A stretch of DNA of 64,000 nucleotides from Leptospira chreensis (GTDB taxonomy: Bacteria > Spirochaetota > Leptospiria > Leptospirales > Leptospiraceae), in NCBI RefSeq assembly GCF_016919165.1, contig NZ_JAFFPS010000003.1:1-64000 (forward strand). Direction: 5' to 3'. A model generated the notes under the pieces. That model did no database searches and was not told the origin of the DNA. It was given only the letters and a program-made list of their open reading frames with translations. Positions within the stretch are counted from its first letter, which is position 1. The number at the start of each line of letters is the position of its first letter. Both the position numbers and the translations under genes were made by a program. This document shows, in pieces, positions 9,279 to 19,845 of this stretch.

Positions 9279-10976
9279 CTATTTAGTGAGTAATTCTTCC
9301 GATACAGTTTCTTTAAACTGATCCAAAGTATAAATTTCATATTCATACCCTTGTTCGGTGAGGAAAAGTTGTCGGTTCTGTCCGAATCTCTCTTCGTTTG
9401 TATCACGCGAAATCAGTGAGTAAAAAATAGCCGTATTGTCTTGGGATTTCGGACGAAGGATCCGACCTAAACGCTGCGCCTCTTCTTGTCTCGAACCAAA
9501 AGTTCCCGATACCTGGATGGCAATGTTCGCATCTGGTAAGTCGATAGAAAAGTTTGCCACCTTCGATACAACCAGCTGTTTGATTTGGCCAGAACGAAAC
9601 GCTTGGTAAAGTTCCTGTCTTTCTGGAAGAGGAGTTTTTCCTGTAATCAAAGGGATTTTGAAAGTTTGGGAAATCTCTTCCAACTGATTGATGTATTGTC
9701 CAATAATCAAAATGTTGTTAGTCGAATGTTTCTTCAAAATATAACTAATCGCACGTAGTTTCTCAGGATTTTCTGAAGCCAAACGGAACTTCTCACGATC
9801 ATCCGCCACAGAATACTTCATACGAAGGTCATCTTCCATAGGAACTCGGATCTCCACACAATTGGCTTCGGCAATCCAAGACTTCGCTTCTAGTTCTTTC
9901 CAAGGTACATCGTATTTTTTCGGACCGATGAGTGAGAACACATCTTCTTCGAGTCCATCTTCCCGAACGAGAGTCGCCGTAAGACCTAACCTACGTTTGG
10001 CTTGAAGTTCTGATGTCATACGAAACACTGGTGCTGGTAATAAGTGAACCTCATCATAAACGATGAGTCCCCAATTGTTCGCACTAAAGATATGGAAGTG
10101 AGTGAAGTCCCCACCTTTTTTCTTTCTATGAGTTAAGATATTGTATGTCGCAATGGTGATCGGTTTGATTTCTTTCATCTCACCGGAATACTCACCAATG
10201 TCCGACTCTGGAATATCCGTTTTGTCTAAAATTTCATTTCTCCACTGACGAATGGACAAAGTGTTCGTCACAAGAATGAGTGTCTCTGCTCCAACAATTT
10301 GCATCACTCCCATACCCACGATGGTTTTTCCAGCACCGCAAGGAAGAACCACTACACCGGATCCACCTTCGTTACGTCCACCCGCATGGAAAGCTTCGAC
10401 AGACGCTCTTTGGTAATCACGCATTCCAAACTTAATCCCACCTTTGGTCGTAGGACGTAAATTAAATGGATATTTATTTCCTTCATCGTAACCCGCAAGG
10501 TCTTCCACAGGAAAACCAATTTTGATTAACGCTTGTTTGATGTGACCACGGTATTCTTTTTTAATACGAATTTTATCACCTTCCATTCCATCCACAAAGG
10601 GTTGAACGGCACGGTTGTTGGCAATCTCAGTAATGAATCCTTTTTCATTGGAAATGATATACAATTCCCCTGATTCTTCTTTCACCAACTTCACTTTTCC
10701 GTAACGAGAGATTTGTTCTCTCACTTCATTCATTACATTCTTTGGAACGGAATAACGAGCAAATTTTGTTAAACCTTCAATGATCTCTTCTGCAGACATT
10801 TTGATCGATGCTGCATTCCACAAAGAGAGTGGAGAAATACGATAGGTGTGCATATATTCCGGGCTTTTTTCGAGCTCGGCAAACTTGGCAATGAGGTCCC
10901 GACAGGCTTCGAATTCTGGGTTATCCACCTCAAGAAGCATCGTTTTGTCACTTTGTACGGTGAGTGGCTTGGTCAT
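9279..10976 (-). CDS. bacterial XPB/ERCC3-type DNA helicase
   Basis: The product is 565 aa. An N-terminal region of about 180 residues precedes Walker A LPCGAGKTIVG (about 211-221). Further motifs are TNTLSIRQWRNEI, the DEVH box in IVYDEVHLLP, the LGLTATLVREDG segment typical of XPB, and QEEAQRLGRILRPKS (motif VI). This is superfamily 2 helicase of the XPB type, an ATP-dependent DNA translocase that in archaea works with the Bax1 nuclease; no such nuclease gene is adjacent. The start is supported by GAGGGAACTACC before the ATG. It heads the operon to aspC. Confidence 0.92.
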   Translation of the reverse strand: MTKPLTVQSDKTMLLEVDNPEFEACRDLIAKFAELEKSPEYMHTYRISPLSLWNAASIKMSAEEIIEGLTKFARYSVPKNVMNEVREQISRYGKVKLVKEESGELYIISNEKGFITEIANNRAVQPFVDGMEGDKIRIKKEYRGHIKQALIKIGFPVEDLAGYDEGNKYPFNLRPTTKGGIKFGMRDYQRASVEAFHAGGRNEGGSGVVVLPCGAGKTIVGMGVMQIVGAETLILVTNTLSIRQWRNEILDKTDIPESDIGEYSGEMKEIKPITIATYNILTHRKKKGGDFTHFHIFSANNWGLIVYDEVHLLPAPVFRMTSELQAKRRLGLTATLVREDGLEEDVFSLIGPKKYDVPWKELEAKSWIAEANCVEIRVPMEDDLRMKYSVADDREKFRLASENPEKLRAISYILKKHSTNNILIIGQYINQLEEISQTFKIPLITGKTPLPERQELYQAFRSGQIKQLVVSKVANFSIDLPDANIAIQVSGTFGSRQEEAQRLGRILRPKSQDNTAIFYSLISRDTNEERFGQNRQLFLTEQGYEYEIYTLDQFKETVSEELLTK

Positions 10977-11307
10977 GGTAGTTCCCTCTCAATTTAACCA
11001 GGCTGGGAACGGAAACCGCCCTGTCAACCCATTTGATTTTAATAGATTTTGGATGCCTTTTCGCGTCCTTTTTCAGGCAAATGGAGAATTTTTCGAACGA
11101 ATTGCCAAGTGCGGCCGTCTAATCTTAGTTATCCTATACTCACAGGATCAAAATAATTGATTTGACTTTTCCCTTTTTTTAATGGCGTTCCCAATCTTTC
11201 GCACTACCAAACTTGTTTTTATCAAAGGGTCAGGCTACTCCGGGGTGCGCTAACGCTACCGTCCCCCACCATCTAACGATGGCAGGTGACCTTCGCCCTA
11301 CGTATCC
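10977..11307. other. intergenic region with helicase promoter and GC-rich repeat-like block
   Basis: This 331-bp gap between xpb and dusA (both leftward) contains no convincing gene. On the minus strand a weak promoter-like pair for xpb is visible near 11130-11155 (TTGATC, 18 bp, TAAGAT). Positions 11227-11302 form a GC-rich block with a perfect small hairpin (CCATC-taac-GATGG) and the phrases GCGCTAACGC and ACGGT/ACCGT around CCCC and GGGG tracts. It ends just before the dusA stop codon, so it could act on dusA transcripts or be a dispersed repeat. Confidence 0.4.
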
Positions 11308-12282
11308 TTAACGCAAAAGTAAATAGTCTTTTAAAATGGATTCCGTGACACCGTCATTATGCATTCTATCGGTAAGAAACTTTCTGTATTCCCTGGCCCC
11401 TCTTTCCCCGTGATAGAGTCCTAAAATATGCCGAAGGATATAATGTATTTTTCCCTCTTTCTCTAATACAGAATGAACGTAAGGAACTAGTTCCGAAAGA
11501 ACCTCTTCACGAAGGCGAGCCGGTGATTCCGATCCGTAATACAATACATCTACATCTTGGAAAAGAAAGGGATTGTCATAGGCCGCTCGTCCAATCATCA
11601 CCCCATCTATCTTTGTTAGATGGTCTTCTATTTCAGCGTGAATTTTGATTCCCCCGTTGATCACAATCGACAATTCGGGAAAATCTTTTTTGAGCCTGTA
11701 CACATCTTCATACCGAAGGGGTGGAATGGTTCGATTTTCTTTAGGAGAAAGTCCCTCTAAAATCGCGATCCTTGCATGGACAATGATTTGGTCCACACCC
11801 GCTTCCTTAATTTTGGAAACAAAATGATATAAGTCTTCGTAACTTTCTTTTCCATTCACACCGATGCGGTGTTTTACGGTCACAGGAACTTTCACTTGGG
11901 ATTTGCAGGAAGCCACCATCTCGGCGACAAGGTCTGGTTCTTTCATGAGACATGCCCCAAAACTTCCACTTTGCACCCGATCCGATGGGCAACCCACGTT
12001 CAAATTGATTTCATCATACCCGTAATCTTCACCGATTTTAGCACATTCAGCAAGAGCCGTCGGAGAATCCCCACCTAACTGGAGAGCGATGGGATGTTCT
12101 TCTTTGGAAAAATCTAAGTATCTATGATTGTCTTTTCCACGGAGGATGGCACCTGTTGTGACCATCTCTGTATAAAGTAATGTGTGTTTGGAGATGAGCC
12201 TCATAAAGAAGCGGAAGTGCCGATCAGTCCAGTCCATCATCGGAGCGACGGAAATTCGACTGAAAGGGACCTGTGGCTTCAA
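11308..12282 (-). CDS. dusA: tRNA-dihydrouridine synthase DusA
   Basis: The product is 324 aa using a TTG start at 12282. The frame runs back to an ATG at 12384, but that would overlap flhA by 92 bp. The TTG sits 5 bases behind TAGGAGA, which itself overlaps the flhA stop codon. Motifs are [15 protein letters not shown] (FMN-barrel start), [31 protein letters not shown] with the catalytic Cys, [29 protein letters not shown] and VINGGI. These identify the DusA subgroup, which reduces U20/U20a in tRNA with NADPH. Coupling to the flagellar operon appears positional only. Confidence 0.9.
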   Translation of the reverse strand: MKPQVPFSRISVAPMMDWTDRHFRFFMRLISKHTLLYTEMVTTGAILRGKDNHRYLDFSKEEHPIALQLGGDSPTALAECAKIGEDYGYDEINLNVGCPSDRVQSGSFGACLMKEPDLVAEMVASCKSQVKVPVTVKHRIGVNGKESYEDLYHFVSKIKEAGVDQIIVHARIAILEGLSPKENRTIPPLRYEDVYRLKKDFPELSIVINGGIKIHAEIEDHLTKIDGVMIGRAAYDNPFLFQDVDVLYYGSESPARLREEVLSELVPYVHSVLEKEGKIHYILRHILGLYHGERGAREYRKFLTDRMHNDGVTESILKDYLLLR

Positions 12283-12292
12283 AGACTTTCTC

Positions 12293-14407
12293 CTATGCTT
12301 CTTGTGGGTGTTCCTCTCTGGCAGGAAGGCTGAGAACCGAGGCAATTTCCGTAGGAACTCCTCTATGGATCTCTTCCGAAGCAATTACTGCAAAGTTCCT
12401 GGGGGGTAGTTCCTTTGTCAAAAAGAATGCGAAGGCTTGTCTTAGGTAACGAGAAACCACAAAGATCAGGAATCTATTTTCATCGAGAGCCTTTTGGAGT
12501 TCATTGTACACCGATTCCAAAATGCGGACTCGCACATCATGAGGAAGGATGATGATCTTACTTCCATCCGTTTCATCCAGAGTGATACTTTTGTTCATAC
12601 GATCAATGATCCTCGGATCAATGGTAACCACGTGTAACTTTCCATCAGGAGAAAGGAAATCATTGATGATTTGTCTGGAGAGGGCTTGCCTTACATGTTC
12701 CGCCAAATCAAATGGATTGTTTGTCCGAGGGAGGTGGTTTGCGATCGCATCCATAATCTTTGGAAGGTTCTTAATCGAAAGACCTTCTGCCAAAAGATTT
12801 TGTAAGGTCTGTTGGATGATTCCCAGTCTTCCTTGTTTGTCGTAATCGAGTTCACCCACAAGAGTCGGATGAGTTTGTCGCAAATGTTCGAGAAGGGCTT
12901 TCACTTCTTCTCTTCCGAGAAGCTGCGATGCATAATTGGAAATCAGTTCTTTCAAATGGGTGATGATGACTGTAGACGGATCTACCACCGAATACCCTTT
13001 GTTCTCCACTTCAATTTTATCATTCGGATCAATCCAAGTGGCTTTGAGTCCAAAGGCAGGTTCTGTAAAAGGTTCTCCAATGATGGCGTCCAAATTACGC
13101 GCGGTATTATTCATGGCCATCAAACGGTCTGCTCTTACTGCCGATTGACCCACAACAACCCCATTGATACGGATGCTATAGTTATCATGAGGAATTTCTA
13201 AATTGTCTATGATCCGAATGGCCGGAATCACAAGTCCAAAATCGATCGCAAATTTTTTACGAGTATTGGCAATCTGTTCGAGTAAATGCCCACCCGAAGA
13301 GGAATCCACTAACGGGAGTAAGTCGCGACCAAGTTCCACCTGGATGGCTTCCACAGAAATTTCTTTGATATAGTTTTCTGGTTTTTTCTCTTGGACTTTT
13401 TCCTGAGCCACAGTTTCGATTTTTTTGATTTCTTCTTTGGCTACTTTTTCAATGGAATAACCTAAATACCCAATCGCTCCTGCTAAAAACAAAAGAGAAA
13501 AGAAGGGAAGGCCTGGAATCAAACTAGAAAGTCCGAGAGCACCAGAAACCACATACAAGGTTTTGGCATTCCCAAAGAGTTGGTCTTTGATCTCCACAGT
13601 CAGTTTCTTTTCGGAACTCGAACGAGTGACGATGATACCAGTTGCCGTTGTAGAAAGTAGTCCTGGAATTTGGGAAACAAGTCCATCCCCAATCGTAAAC
13701 TTTCCATAAGTTTCAATGGATGCGAGGAAGGATTCCCCACGAATTGTGGATCCAATCAAAATCCCACCGAGTAAGTTGATGGCAGTAATGATTAGCCCTG
13801 CTCTTACGTCCCCTTGTACGAATTTGGAAGCTCCATCCATGGCCCCGTAAAAATCTACTTCTCGTTGGACTTTTTTACGTTTTACCTTGGCTTCGGCTTC
13901 AGTGATAGAACCACTATTCAATTCCATATCAATGGACATTTGTTTTTGTGGCAATCCATCCAAAGTAAATCTGGCAGCTACTTCCGAGATACGAGTCGCA
14001 CCTTTGGTGATAACGAGTACCTGAACAATCGTTAAGATGATAAAGATAATGAGTCCCACAACATACTTACCAAGCCCCGATTCCCCACCCACCACAAAGG
14101 TTCCGAAGGCTTCGATCACACTGGAATTCATCGCCGGTCCCTTAGACAAAATTTGTCTGGTTGTGGAAACGTTAAGAGCTAACCGAAACAAGGTGGTGAT
14201 AAGAAGTATACTCGGAAAAATCGAAAACTCACTGGGCTCTGTGACAGAGAGAGCCGTCATGAGTATCAGTAACCCAAGCCCAATGCTCACAACAATGAGA
14301 ACATCTAAAACAAAACCTGGCAAAGGGACAATCAACATTGCCAGGATCATGAGTGTTCCCACTCCTAAAATTAAATCGGATTGTTTGAGTAAGTCTCTAA
14401 AATTCAT
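12293..14407 (-). CDS. flhA: flagellar export gate protein FlhA
   Basis: The product is 704 aa, the usual size. The N-terminal half has about eight membrane segments and the conserved cytoplasmic loop with [20 protein letters not shown]. The C-terminal half is the soluble domain (from about residue 340) that forms the nonameric ring and docks chaperone-substrate complexes. FlhA is part of the proton-driven type III export gate in the inner membrane. It starts 4 bp after flhB and ends 10 bp before dusA. Confidence 0.97.
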   Translation of the reverse strand: MNFRDLLKQSDLILGVGTLMILAMLIVPLPGFVLDVLIVVSIGLGLLILMTALSVTEPSEFSIFPSILLITTLFRLALNVSTTRQILSKGPAMNSSVIEAFGTFVVGGESGLGKYVVGLIIFIILTIVQVLVITKGATRISEVAARFTLDGLPQKQMSIDMELNSGSITEAEAKVKRKKVQREVDFYGAMDGASKFVQGDVRAGLIITAINLLGGILIGSTIRGESFLASIETYGKFTIGDGLVSQIPGLLSTTATGIIVTRSSSEKKLTVEIKDQLFGNAKTLYVVSGALGLSSLIPGLPFFSLLFLAGAIGYLGYSIEKVAKEEIKKIETVAQEKVQEKKPENYIKEISVEAIQVELGRDLLPLVDSSSGGHLLEQIANTRKKFAIDFGLVIPAIRIIDNLEIPHDNYSIRINGVVVGQSAVRADRLMAMNNTARNLDAIIGEPFTEPAFGLKATWIDPNDKIEVENKGYSVVDPSTVIITHLKELISNYASQLLGREEVKALLEHLRQTHPTLVGELDYDKQGRLGIIQQTLQNLLAEGLSIKNLPKIMDAIANHLPRTNNPFDLAEHVRQALSRQIINDFLSPDGKLHVVTIDPRIIDRMNKSITLDETDGSKIIILPHDVRVRILESVYNELQKALDENRFLIFVVSRYLRQAFAFFLTKELPPRNFAVIASEEIHRGVPTEIASVLSLPAREEHPQEA

Positions 14408-14411
14408 TCGC

Positions 14412-15713
14412 TTATCCCATTCCTACTTTTTTTCTAAACTTCTCAAGAGTGATGAGGATTTGAACCACCGCATTGAAGAACTCTTGCGGAATTTCCTTAC
14501 CTACTTCAACTTGTGCGTATAAAAGACGTGCTTGCTGTGGACTTTCAACGATCGGAACATCATTTTCCCGAGCGATCCTTCGTATTTCGAGTGCTAGGCG
14601 ATTCTCACCCTTTGCAATCACTCGGGGTGCGGAGTCCCTTCCCATTTCATAAGATAATGCTACAGAATAATGCGTAGGGTTCGTAATCACAACATCAGCT
14701 TTCGGAACCTCACGAAGCATATTTCCTTGCATCATGTCACGAGCCAGTTGCATCCGGCGGTTTTTCATCACCGGATCCCCAGAATCTTCCTTCATCTCTC
14801 GTTTGGCTTCCGAAGGAGTTTGTTTGAGAGATTCTTCAAATTCCGACTTTTGGAAAAAGAAGTCAGCCACAGCAATCCCAAGTAACAATAGCCCTGCGGC
14901 CATCATAATCTTAAATCCAGAATAAGTGATGAGTGAGATTGCCTGCATCATCCCCATATTTCCCGTGAGTAGGACTTTCAAAAAATCACCAGAGATCAAA
15001 ATATAACTGATGATGCCAATGATGATCACCTTCGCCAGTGACTTCACTAAGTTAAACAATGTTTGGCGGTTAGGCAACACTCGTTTGAAATTGGGAGAAA
15101 TTCGATCAAACCGAAAGGATAGAGCCCTTGGGGAAAACATAAACCCGACTTGGACAACATTCCCCACAACGGCAAAAACGAGAGTAATTGCAAGCACCGG
15201 CCAAAGGAGATTGAAAAAATCCTTTGAAACTCCCGCAAGGATCACTCGGAACTCTTCGGCTCCGAACCGGTCCATCTTCATTCCCATCGGCAGGTATTTT
15301 TTAATAAAAATGGCAGTATTACGAATGAAAGTATCACCCAAGATATAGAGAACACCCGTTCCACCTAACAAAACCAAAGTGGATGCTACCTCATTGGATT
15401 TAGGAACATTCCCCTTCTCTTTTTCTTCTCGCCTGCGACGTTCACTCGGAGGTTCGGTTCGGCCTTCATCGGCCGCAGCAAAAAGTTGGAGGTCGATCTC
15501 ATAATATCCAGAGGAAAAACCTGGAACAGAAAGAACCGGTGCGAATTCTTTTGGTTTTGTAAAATCAACACCAAAGAAACTGGAAAGGGTCTCAAAACAA
15601 AACGAATTGAAACCACCAAGTAGTGATTGAACCCAAGTAAGAATCGTCTCTCGACTCCGAATAAAAATGGAGCCTTGATTCAATACAAAATGAATGAATC
15701 CCTTTCCTTTCAT
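14412..15713 (-). CDS. flhB: flagellar export protein FlhB with extended N-terminus
   Basis: The product is 433 aa from the ATG at 15713, which overlaps the fliR stop as ATGA; a GTG 12 bases upstream is also in frame. The canonical FlhB beginning ([20 protein letters not shown]) appears only after about 73 residues, so this protein has an unusual N-terminal extension. Four membrane segments follow. The autocleavage site NPTH is present ([13 protein letters not shown]), as is the downstream cytoplasmic domain. FlhB switches export specificity from rod/hook to filament substrates. Confidence 0.95.
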   Translation of the reverse strand: MKGKGFIHFVLNQGSIFIRSRETILTWVQSLLGGFNSFCFETLSSFFGVDFTKPKEFAPVLSVPGFSSGYYEIDLQLFAAADEGRTEPPSERRRREEKEKGNVPKSNEVASTLVLLGGTGVLYILGDTFIRNTAIFIKKYLPMGMKMDRFGAEEFRVILAGVSKDFFNLLWPVLAITLVFAVVGNVVQVGFMFSPRALSFRFDRISPNFKRVLPNRQTLFNLVKSLAKVIIIGIISYILISGDFLKVLLTGNMGMMQAISLITYSGFKIMMAAGLLLLGIAVADFFFQKSEFEESLKQTPSEAKREMKEDSGDPVMKNRRMQLARDMMQGNMLREVPKADVVITNPTHYSVALSYEMGRDSAPRVIAKGENRLALEIRRIARENDVPIVESPQQARLLYAQVEVGKEIPQEFFNAVVQILITLEKFRKKVGMG

Positions 15714-16492
15714 AGACTTGGCCACTCCCGGATGAGTAAACTTGCCTTATCCATAGAAATCTGGATTCCTTGTACCATTTGCGTGGCAATAAAAGTAAGT
15801 GTCGCAATGAGTGTGAGTGTTCCAATAAATACTTTCAGTGGGAAAGACATCGACATCACATTCATTTGTTGTGCGGCTTTTCCCATAAGGCCCTCGGCAA
15901 GAGAGACCAAAAATAAAATCCCCATCACAGGGAGGGCAATCTTAAAAGAAACCACAAACATTGCACCGATGGCATCTTCCATCAGCCGATACAATCCTTG
16001 GTTCACCTTACCCGTAAAAGAAATGATTCGAATTTTTTCAAAAGAATAAGCCAGCGTTTCAATGAGAAACCGGTGAGCCCCAATCACAAGAAAAAGCGCT
16101 GTTGCCATTAGGTTTTTCATCGTTCCAATGGCCGGGAGTGAGTTTTGAGTCACAGGGTCTAAAATTTCCGTATACCCAAAACCAATTTGGTTGTTAAAAA
16201 ATTCACCCGCCATTTGGAAGGCAGCAAACACAAGTGAGACGAGAAATCCAATAAACACTCCGATCAACATCTCTGAAATAATGAGGATTCCATAGTTAAT
16301 CATATGGCCTGGAACCGGTGGCATATAAGTCGCGACAACTGGGTAAACGATAAGTGATACCATAAAGGAGAAGATCATACGCAAAGAAAAATTGATCGAT
16401 TCCGAAGAAAAGAAAGGGGCAACAAGGAAGAGTCCGAGGAGGCGGACTAAGACCAAGAGAAAAGATTGAAAGTGTAAAACAAATGGTTCCAT
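15710..16492 (-). CDS. fliR: flagellar export protein FliR
   Basis: The product is 260 aa with six hydrophobic segments. The conserved region around GFLVSLVFAAFQMAGEFFNN and GFGYTEILDPVTQNSLP is characteristic of FliR. It combines with FliP and FliQ in the helical export-gate core. The gene lies 1 bp from fliQ and overlaps flhB by 4 bp, indicating translational coupling. Confidence 0.95.
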   Translation of the reverse strand: MEPFVLHFQSFLLVLVRLLGLFLVAPFFSSESINFSLRMIFSFMVSLIVYPVVATYMPPVPGHMINYGILIISEMLIGVFIGFLVSLVFAAFQMAGEFFNNQIGFGYTEILDPVTQNSLPAIGTMKNLMATALFLVIGAHRFLIETLAYSFEKIRIISFTGKVNQGLYRLMEDAIGAMFVVSFKIALPVMGILFLVSLAEGLMGKAAQQMNVMSMSFPLKVFIGTLTLIATLTFIATQMVQGIQISMDKASLLIREWPSL

Positions 16493-16493
16493 A

Positions 16494-16757
16494 TCATATC
16501 TTTTCTATCATAAAAAAAATTTCACGAGTGTAATCCGTCATAACTCTCACCATCCAAGCTGAAAAAAATACAATCACAGCAAAAATAGAAACAAGTTTTG
16601 GAACAAAGGCAATGGTTGGTTCTTGGATGGAAGTGGTTGTTTGCAAAATACCAACAATGAGTCCCACTACCAGAGCCGTAATGAGGATTGGGCTTGAGAT
16701 CTTAAGTGTAACGATAAACGCTTCTCGGAGTAAGTTGACAACATCGACTTCTGTCAT
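16494..16757 (-). CDS. fliQ: flagellar export protein FliQ
   Basis: The product is 87 aa with two membrane hairpin segments. The family pattern is visible in [18 protein letters not shown] and [26 protein letters not shown] (shown here in two pieces). It overlaps fliP by 4 bp. FliQ subunits pack around the FliP-FliR core of the export gate. Confidence 0.95.
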   Translation of the reverse strand: MTEVDVVNLLREAFIVTLKISSPILITALVVGLIVGILQTTTSIQEPTIAFVPKLVSIFAVIVFFSAWMVRVMTDYTREIFFMIEKI

Positions 16758-17563
16758 TTATAACTCCTTACGAGCTCGAGTACCAGTAAGTTCCATCCAT
16801 CAATTAAAATGAAAAGAATAAGTTTAAGGGGAAGGGAAATCATCACCGGAGGTAACATCATAAAACCCATAGCAAGGAGAGCGGATGCCACAATCAAATC
16901 GATAACAATAAAAGGAATGAAGATATAAATACCGATGATAAATGCTTTTTTGATTTCACTTAACATAAAAGCGGGAACCAAAACATAAGAAGGAACATCC
17001 TCGAAGGACTTCACATTCTGAACTTTCCCAATTTTCAAAAACAATGCAACGTCTTTAGTTCCATCCCGGCCTAGTTGGCGGATCATAAACTGACGTAAAT
17101 GTTTCATCGACCCTTCCATAAAAGCGGATTGGTCAATTTTTCCATTTAAGAAAGGTTGCAGGGCTTCGTCATTCACCTTACCGATAGTAGGCGCCATAAT
17201 GAAAAAAGTAACAAAAAGAGCAAGGCCCATCATCACCTGGTTTGGTGGTAAGTTTTGGAGTGATAATGCTCTTCTCACAAAATCAAACACAATCACAACT
17301 TTAGTAAACGAAGTGACACTCATCACAATGGCCGGAGCCAAAGATAGGATGGTCACTAGAAAAAGGATCATCAAAGAAAGGCTAGTGTCTTTTGGCCCTC
17401 TCGCCTCATTTACGTTAAATGACAGGTTAGGAATAGGAATCCTTGTTCCCTTGTCCTGAGCCATAAGCCCAGTAAACCCACCCGCAGTGATGAGAAATAA
17501 AATACTAATGAGAAAAATAATCGATTTATGCCTCTTACAGAAGGAAAAAAAACGCGCTCTCAT
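16754..17563 (-). CDS. fliP: flagellar export protein FliP
   Basis: The product is 269 aa. It has an N-terminal signal-like segment, then the FliP signature region [17 protein letters not shown] followed by [19 protein letters not shown]. Further membrane segments lie at the C-terminus ([19 protein letters not shown]). FliP pentamers with FliR form the base of the export pore. It overlaps both fliO and fliQ by 4 bp. Confidence 0.96.
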   Translation of the reverse strand: MRARFFSFCKRHKSIIFLISILFLITAGGFTGLMAQDKGTRIPIPNLSFNVNEARGPKDTSLSLMILFLVTILSLAPAIVMSVTSFTKVVIVFDFVRRALSLQNLPPNQVMMGLALFVTFFIMAPTIGKVNDEALQPFLNGKIDQSAFMEGSMKHLRQFMIRQLGRDGTKDVALFLKIGKVQNVKSFEDVPSYVLVPAFMLSEIKKAFIIGIYIFIPFIVIDLIVASALLAMGFMMLPPVMISLPLKLILFILIDGWNLLVLELVRSYK

Positions 17564-18357
17564 GATTCCCCTCCCTCTAACAATTCCCGGTGTTTGCGTA
17601 ACCGCTCCAGGCCTTCTTTGGCCTTTCTTTGGATCTCTGCTGCTCCATCAAATTCCAAACTTTCCATTTTGGATGGATTGATGCGGATCTTCCTTTGCGC
17701 CTTCGCCTTGGATTGCAAACTTTCAAGAACTGTCTCTAGAAAATTCGGAACATAAGGATCAGCTTCCTCTTTCATCTTTTGGATTTGTGATTTTTCATCA
17801 GGAGCAGTTACTTCTGTCAGTAAACTCACAGATCCATCAGCGACACCTAACACAAGTGTACGTCCCCCCACTTCCACAATTTGTACCGATTGGGTTGCAG
17901 AAAGGGAGAGGCTAGACAAAACCTTCATAAATCCTTTCACGGGATATTTTGCTGATTTTGTTTTTTGCATTTGTAAGATGAGGTAATAACCTGCACCCAC
18001 AAGGATGGCCAAAACAAATAAAATCTTGAGTAAAATCCAAGTCGCAGAAGGAGAATCATCTTGGTTTTCTGCATATCTTTCTTGGATGAGATTGGTTTCT
18101 TCCGATCCCTTACCAGCCTCCTCACTCGCATTCGTTTTGTTAGTGTTAGGAGAACCTTCGAATTTTGGAGCCGAGTTGGGATTGTTTGAATCCGCTGGTT
18201 TGGATTTGGGGTCTCCCAACTCTTGGCGAAGGATTTGATCCAGTTCTTTTGTTTCGACGCCTTGCGAAAACAGAGGAGAAGTCGCCAAAACAAGGATTAG
18301 GCAAAAGTACATAACTTGCCCCTTTTGTTTTGACATTCTCTGTTTGAAACTAATCAT
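17560..18357 (-). CDS. fliO: FliO-like flagellar biosynthesis protein
   Basis: The product is 265 aa. A signal peptide or first membrane segment (residues about 14-30) is followed by a polar Asn/Ser/Glu-rich stretch. A second membrane segment ([19 protein letters not shown]) comes next, and a cytoplasmic domain contains [23 protein letters not shown], typical of FliO, quoted here as the core [15 protein letters not shown]. FliO assists assembly of FliP. Sequence conservation in this family is weak, so position between fliY and fliP carries much of the assignment. Confidence 0.85.
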   Translation of the reverse strand: MISFKQRMSKQKGQVMYFCLILVLATSPLFSQGVETKELDQILRQELGDPKSKPADSNNPNSAPKFEGSPNTNKTNASEEAGKGSEETNLIQERYAENQDDSPSATWILLKILFVLAILVGAGYYLILQMQKTKSAKYPVKGFMKVLSSLSLSATQSVQIVEVGGRTLVLGVADGSVSLLTEVTAPDEKSQIQKMKEEADPYVPNFLETVLESLQSKAKAQRKIRINPSKMESLEFDGAAEIQRKAKEGLERLRKHRELLEGGES

Positions 18358-19424
18358 TTTTCGCCTTTGAGTCGGTCGGTAGGACTTACGATATCGGTAA
18401 CACGAACACCAAAGTTTTCATCGATGACCACAACCTCACCCTTTGCAATGAGTTTGCCGTTAACAAGTAAATCCACTGGCTCACCAGCTAACTTATCTAG
18501 TTCGATGATGGAACCTTCTCCAAGCCCCAAAATGTCTTTGATGTACATTTTGGTTCTTCCCAGTTCCACAGTCAGAGCCATCTGCACATCCATAAGAAGA
18601 TTGAGATTGGTTTGTCCTGGTCCACCACCTGCTGTGGCAAGAGAAGGAAAATTAACACCTTTGATTCCCACAGAACCTTGGCCACCACCCATTCCCATAT
18701 TGGGCTGCATGTTGACGTTCATTCCACCGGACTGTTGTTGTTGTTTTTGGCCTCCCCCTTTTTGGATATCCAAAACAGAGTTAGCCATAGAAAGAGAAAT
18801 TACATAATATACTTTAAAAGAACCGACTCCATCAATATTCAAACTGAGAGAAGTCTTCACCAAACTACTGTCATCTGGCAGTTGTAAATCGCGACCAGAA
18901 TTCACAAGAGCAATTTCTGGTGGGCTACCAGACATGGTTCCGCCCAGTTTCATTCCAATCTGAGCCGTTACCGTTCCAAGGATCGGAGCCAGGGAATCTT
19001 TTAAAGTTTGGAGTTGTGCATTGTCGAGTTGGCCTGGAGGAGTCATTCCTCCCATCATCACACCAGCAATTTTCGCTGCGTTTTCTTGGGCCATGATGAG
19101 GCAAACACGTCCCGCCAAACTTCCGCTAATCGTAGAGAATAAACTGACTGTTTTGGTTCCGAGTTCTTTTTGGATATCGGTAGAGGAGCTCGATTCGGTG
19201 GCAGGGTTCATAAAACGAGTGTTTTTTGCCAAGATCGTGCCAAGTGTGTTCCCCGCCACCTGGAATGCAGAGCCGATCACATCGGAAATAATGTCGCGGT
19301 CAATAGGAGATAGGTTGTCCGATGACGAACTTGCGGCGCCACTTAAAGATGAGAGGTCGAATGTATCATCCGCGCCTTGTAGTAATGCGTCTATCTCGTC
19401 TTGTGAGAGTGAACCTTCACCCAT
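18354..19424 (-). CDS. fliY: flagellar motor switch protein FliY (CheC-like plus FliN domains)
   Basis: The product is 356 aa. The N-terminus LSQDEIDALLQGA is the CheY-binding peptide seen in FliM and FliY. Residues about 40-225 are a CheC-like phosphatase domain. A Gly/Gln/Met-rich linker (about 228-260) leads to a C-terminal FliN/SpoA domain (ELGRTKMYIKDILGLGEGS, then GEVVVIDENFGVRVTDIVSP). FliY forms part of the C-ring and can dephosphorylate CheY-P in other bacteria. The ATG follows GGAGATAAAAGGGT. It is the first gene of the flagellar operon. Confidence 0.93.
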   Translation of the reverse strand: MGEGSLSQDEIDALLQGADDTFDLSSLSGAASSSSDNLSPIDRDIISDVIGSAFQVAGNTLGTILAKNTRFMNPATESSSSTDIQKELGTKTVSLFSTISGSLAGRVCLIMAQENAAKIAGVMMGGMTPPGQLDNAQLQTLKDSLAPILGTVTAQIGMKLGGTMSGSPPEIALVNSGRDLQLPDDSSLVKTSLSLNIDGVGSFKVYYVISLSMANSVLDIQKGGGQKQQQQSGGMNVNMQPNMGMGGGQGSVGIKGVNFPSLATAGGGPGQTNLNLLMDVQMALTVELGRTKMYIKDILGLGEGSIIELDKLAGEPVDLLVNGKLIAKGEVVVIDENFGVRVTDIVSPTDRLKGEK

Positions 19425-19472
19425 ACCCTTTTATCTCCGGAAAAACTTAGGATAATGAGACATAATATGAAT

Positions 19473-19510
19473 CTTTTTGTCACTCAGTTTTTTTCCGAAT
19501 TGACAAAAAG
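19473..19510. promoter_or_regulatory. perfect inverted repeat upstream of fliY
   Basis: CTTTTTGTCA (19473-19482) and TGACAAAAAG (19501-19510) are exact reverse complements separated by 18 bases. The pair lies in the 95-bp gap between the DUF971 stop and the fliY start. It could be an operator for the flagellar operon or a low-GC 3' hairpin of the upstream gene; neither can be decided from sequence. Confidence 0.4.
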
Positions 19511-19519
19511 TAAGAGGGA

Positions 19520-19843
19520 CTAGTCGAAAGCGCTCGAAAGTCCGTCCGAATAGGCACGGAGATTGTCATACGAGTAAATTCCCGTGTTATGATAGTCGCT
19601 CCAGACGATGGAAATCGCATAACGGCCCACTTTCGTCCAAGAAAGGAGTTTGATAGACTCAATATGGCCCGTTGCGTCCCCCACTTTCCCCCCATGTCCC
19701 CCGCGACAAGTTGCACAAGGGCATTTTTTACGAAGGTCGAGGAGGGAATACTTGGAACCATGGCCATCCTTCCATTCGATATAGAGAGAATCATCATCGA
19801 AAGAAATTTCTTTGGGGAAGGTGGCAAGTTGCGAGTTTGGCAT
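19520..19843 (-). CDS. DUF971 (GBBH-like N-terminal domain) protein
   Basis: The product is 107 aa. It matches the small DUF971 family, the metal-binding domain also found at the N-terminus of gamma-butyrobetaine hydroxylase. Visible signatures are YSLLDLRKKCPCATCRGGHG with clustered cysteines, GRYAISIVWSDYHNTGIYSY near the end, and the early DDDSLYIEWKDGH. Family members have been linked to iron-sulfur assembly factors in other bacteria, but no biochemical role is certain. It starts 2 bp after the transporter-Psd fusion gene. Confidence 0.85.
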   Translation of the reverse strand: MPNSQLATFPKEISFDDDSLYIEWKDGHGSKYSLLDLRKKCPCATCRGGHGGKVGDATGHIESIKLLSWTKVGRYAISIVWSDYHNTGIYSYDNLRAYSDGLSSAFD

Positions 19844-19845
19844 TT

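Noticed and set aside
10846..11160. 104-codon plus-strand frame at the start of the XPB gene
   Set aside because: It is mostly antisense to the helicase start and its upstream gap, with no ribosome site and no recognisable motif.
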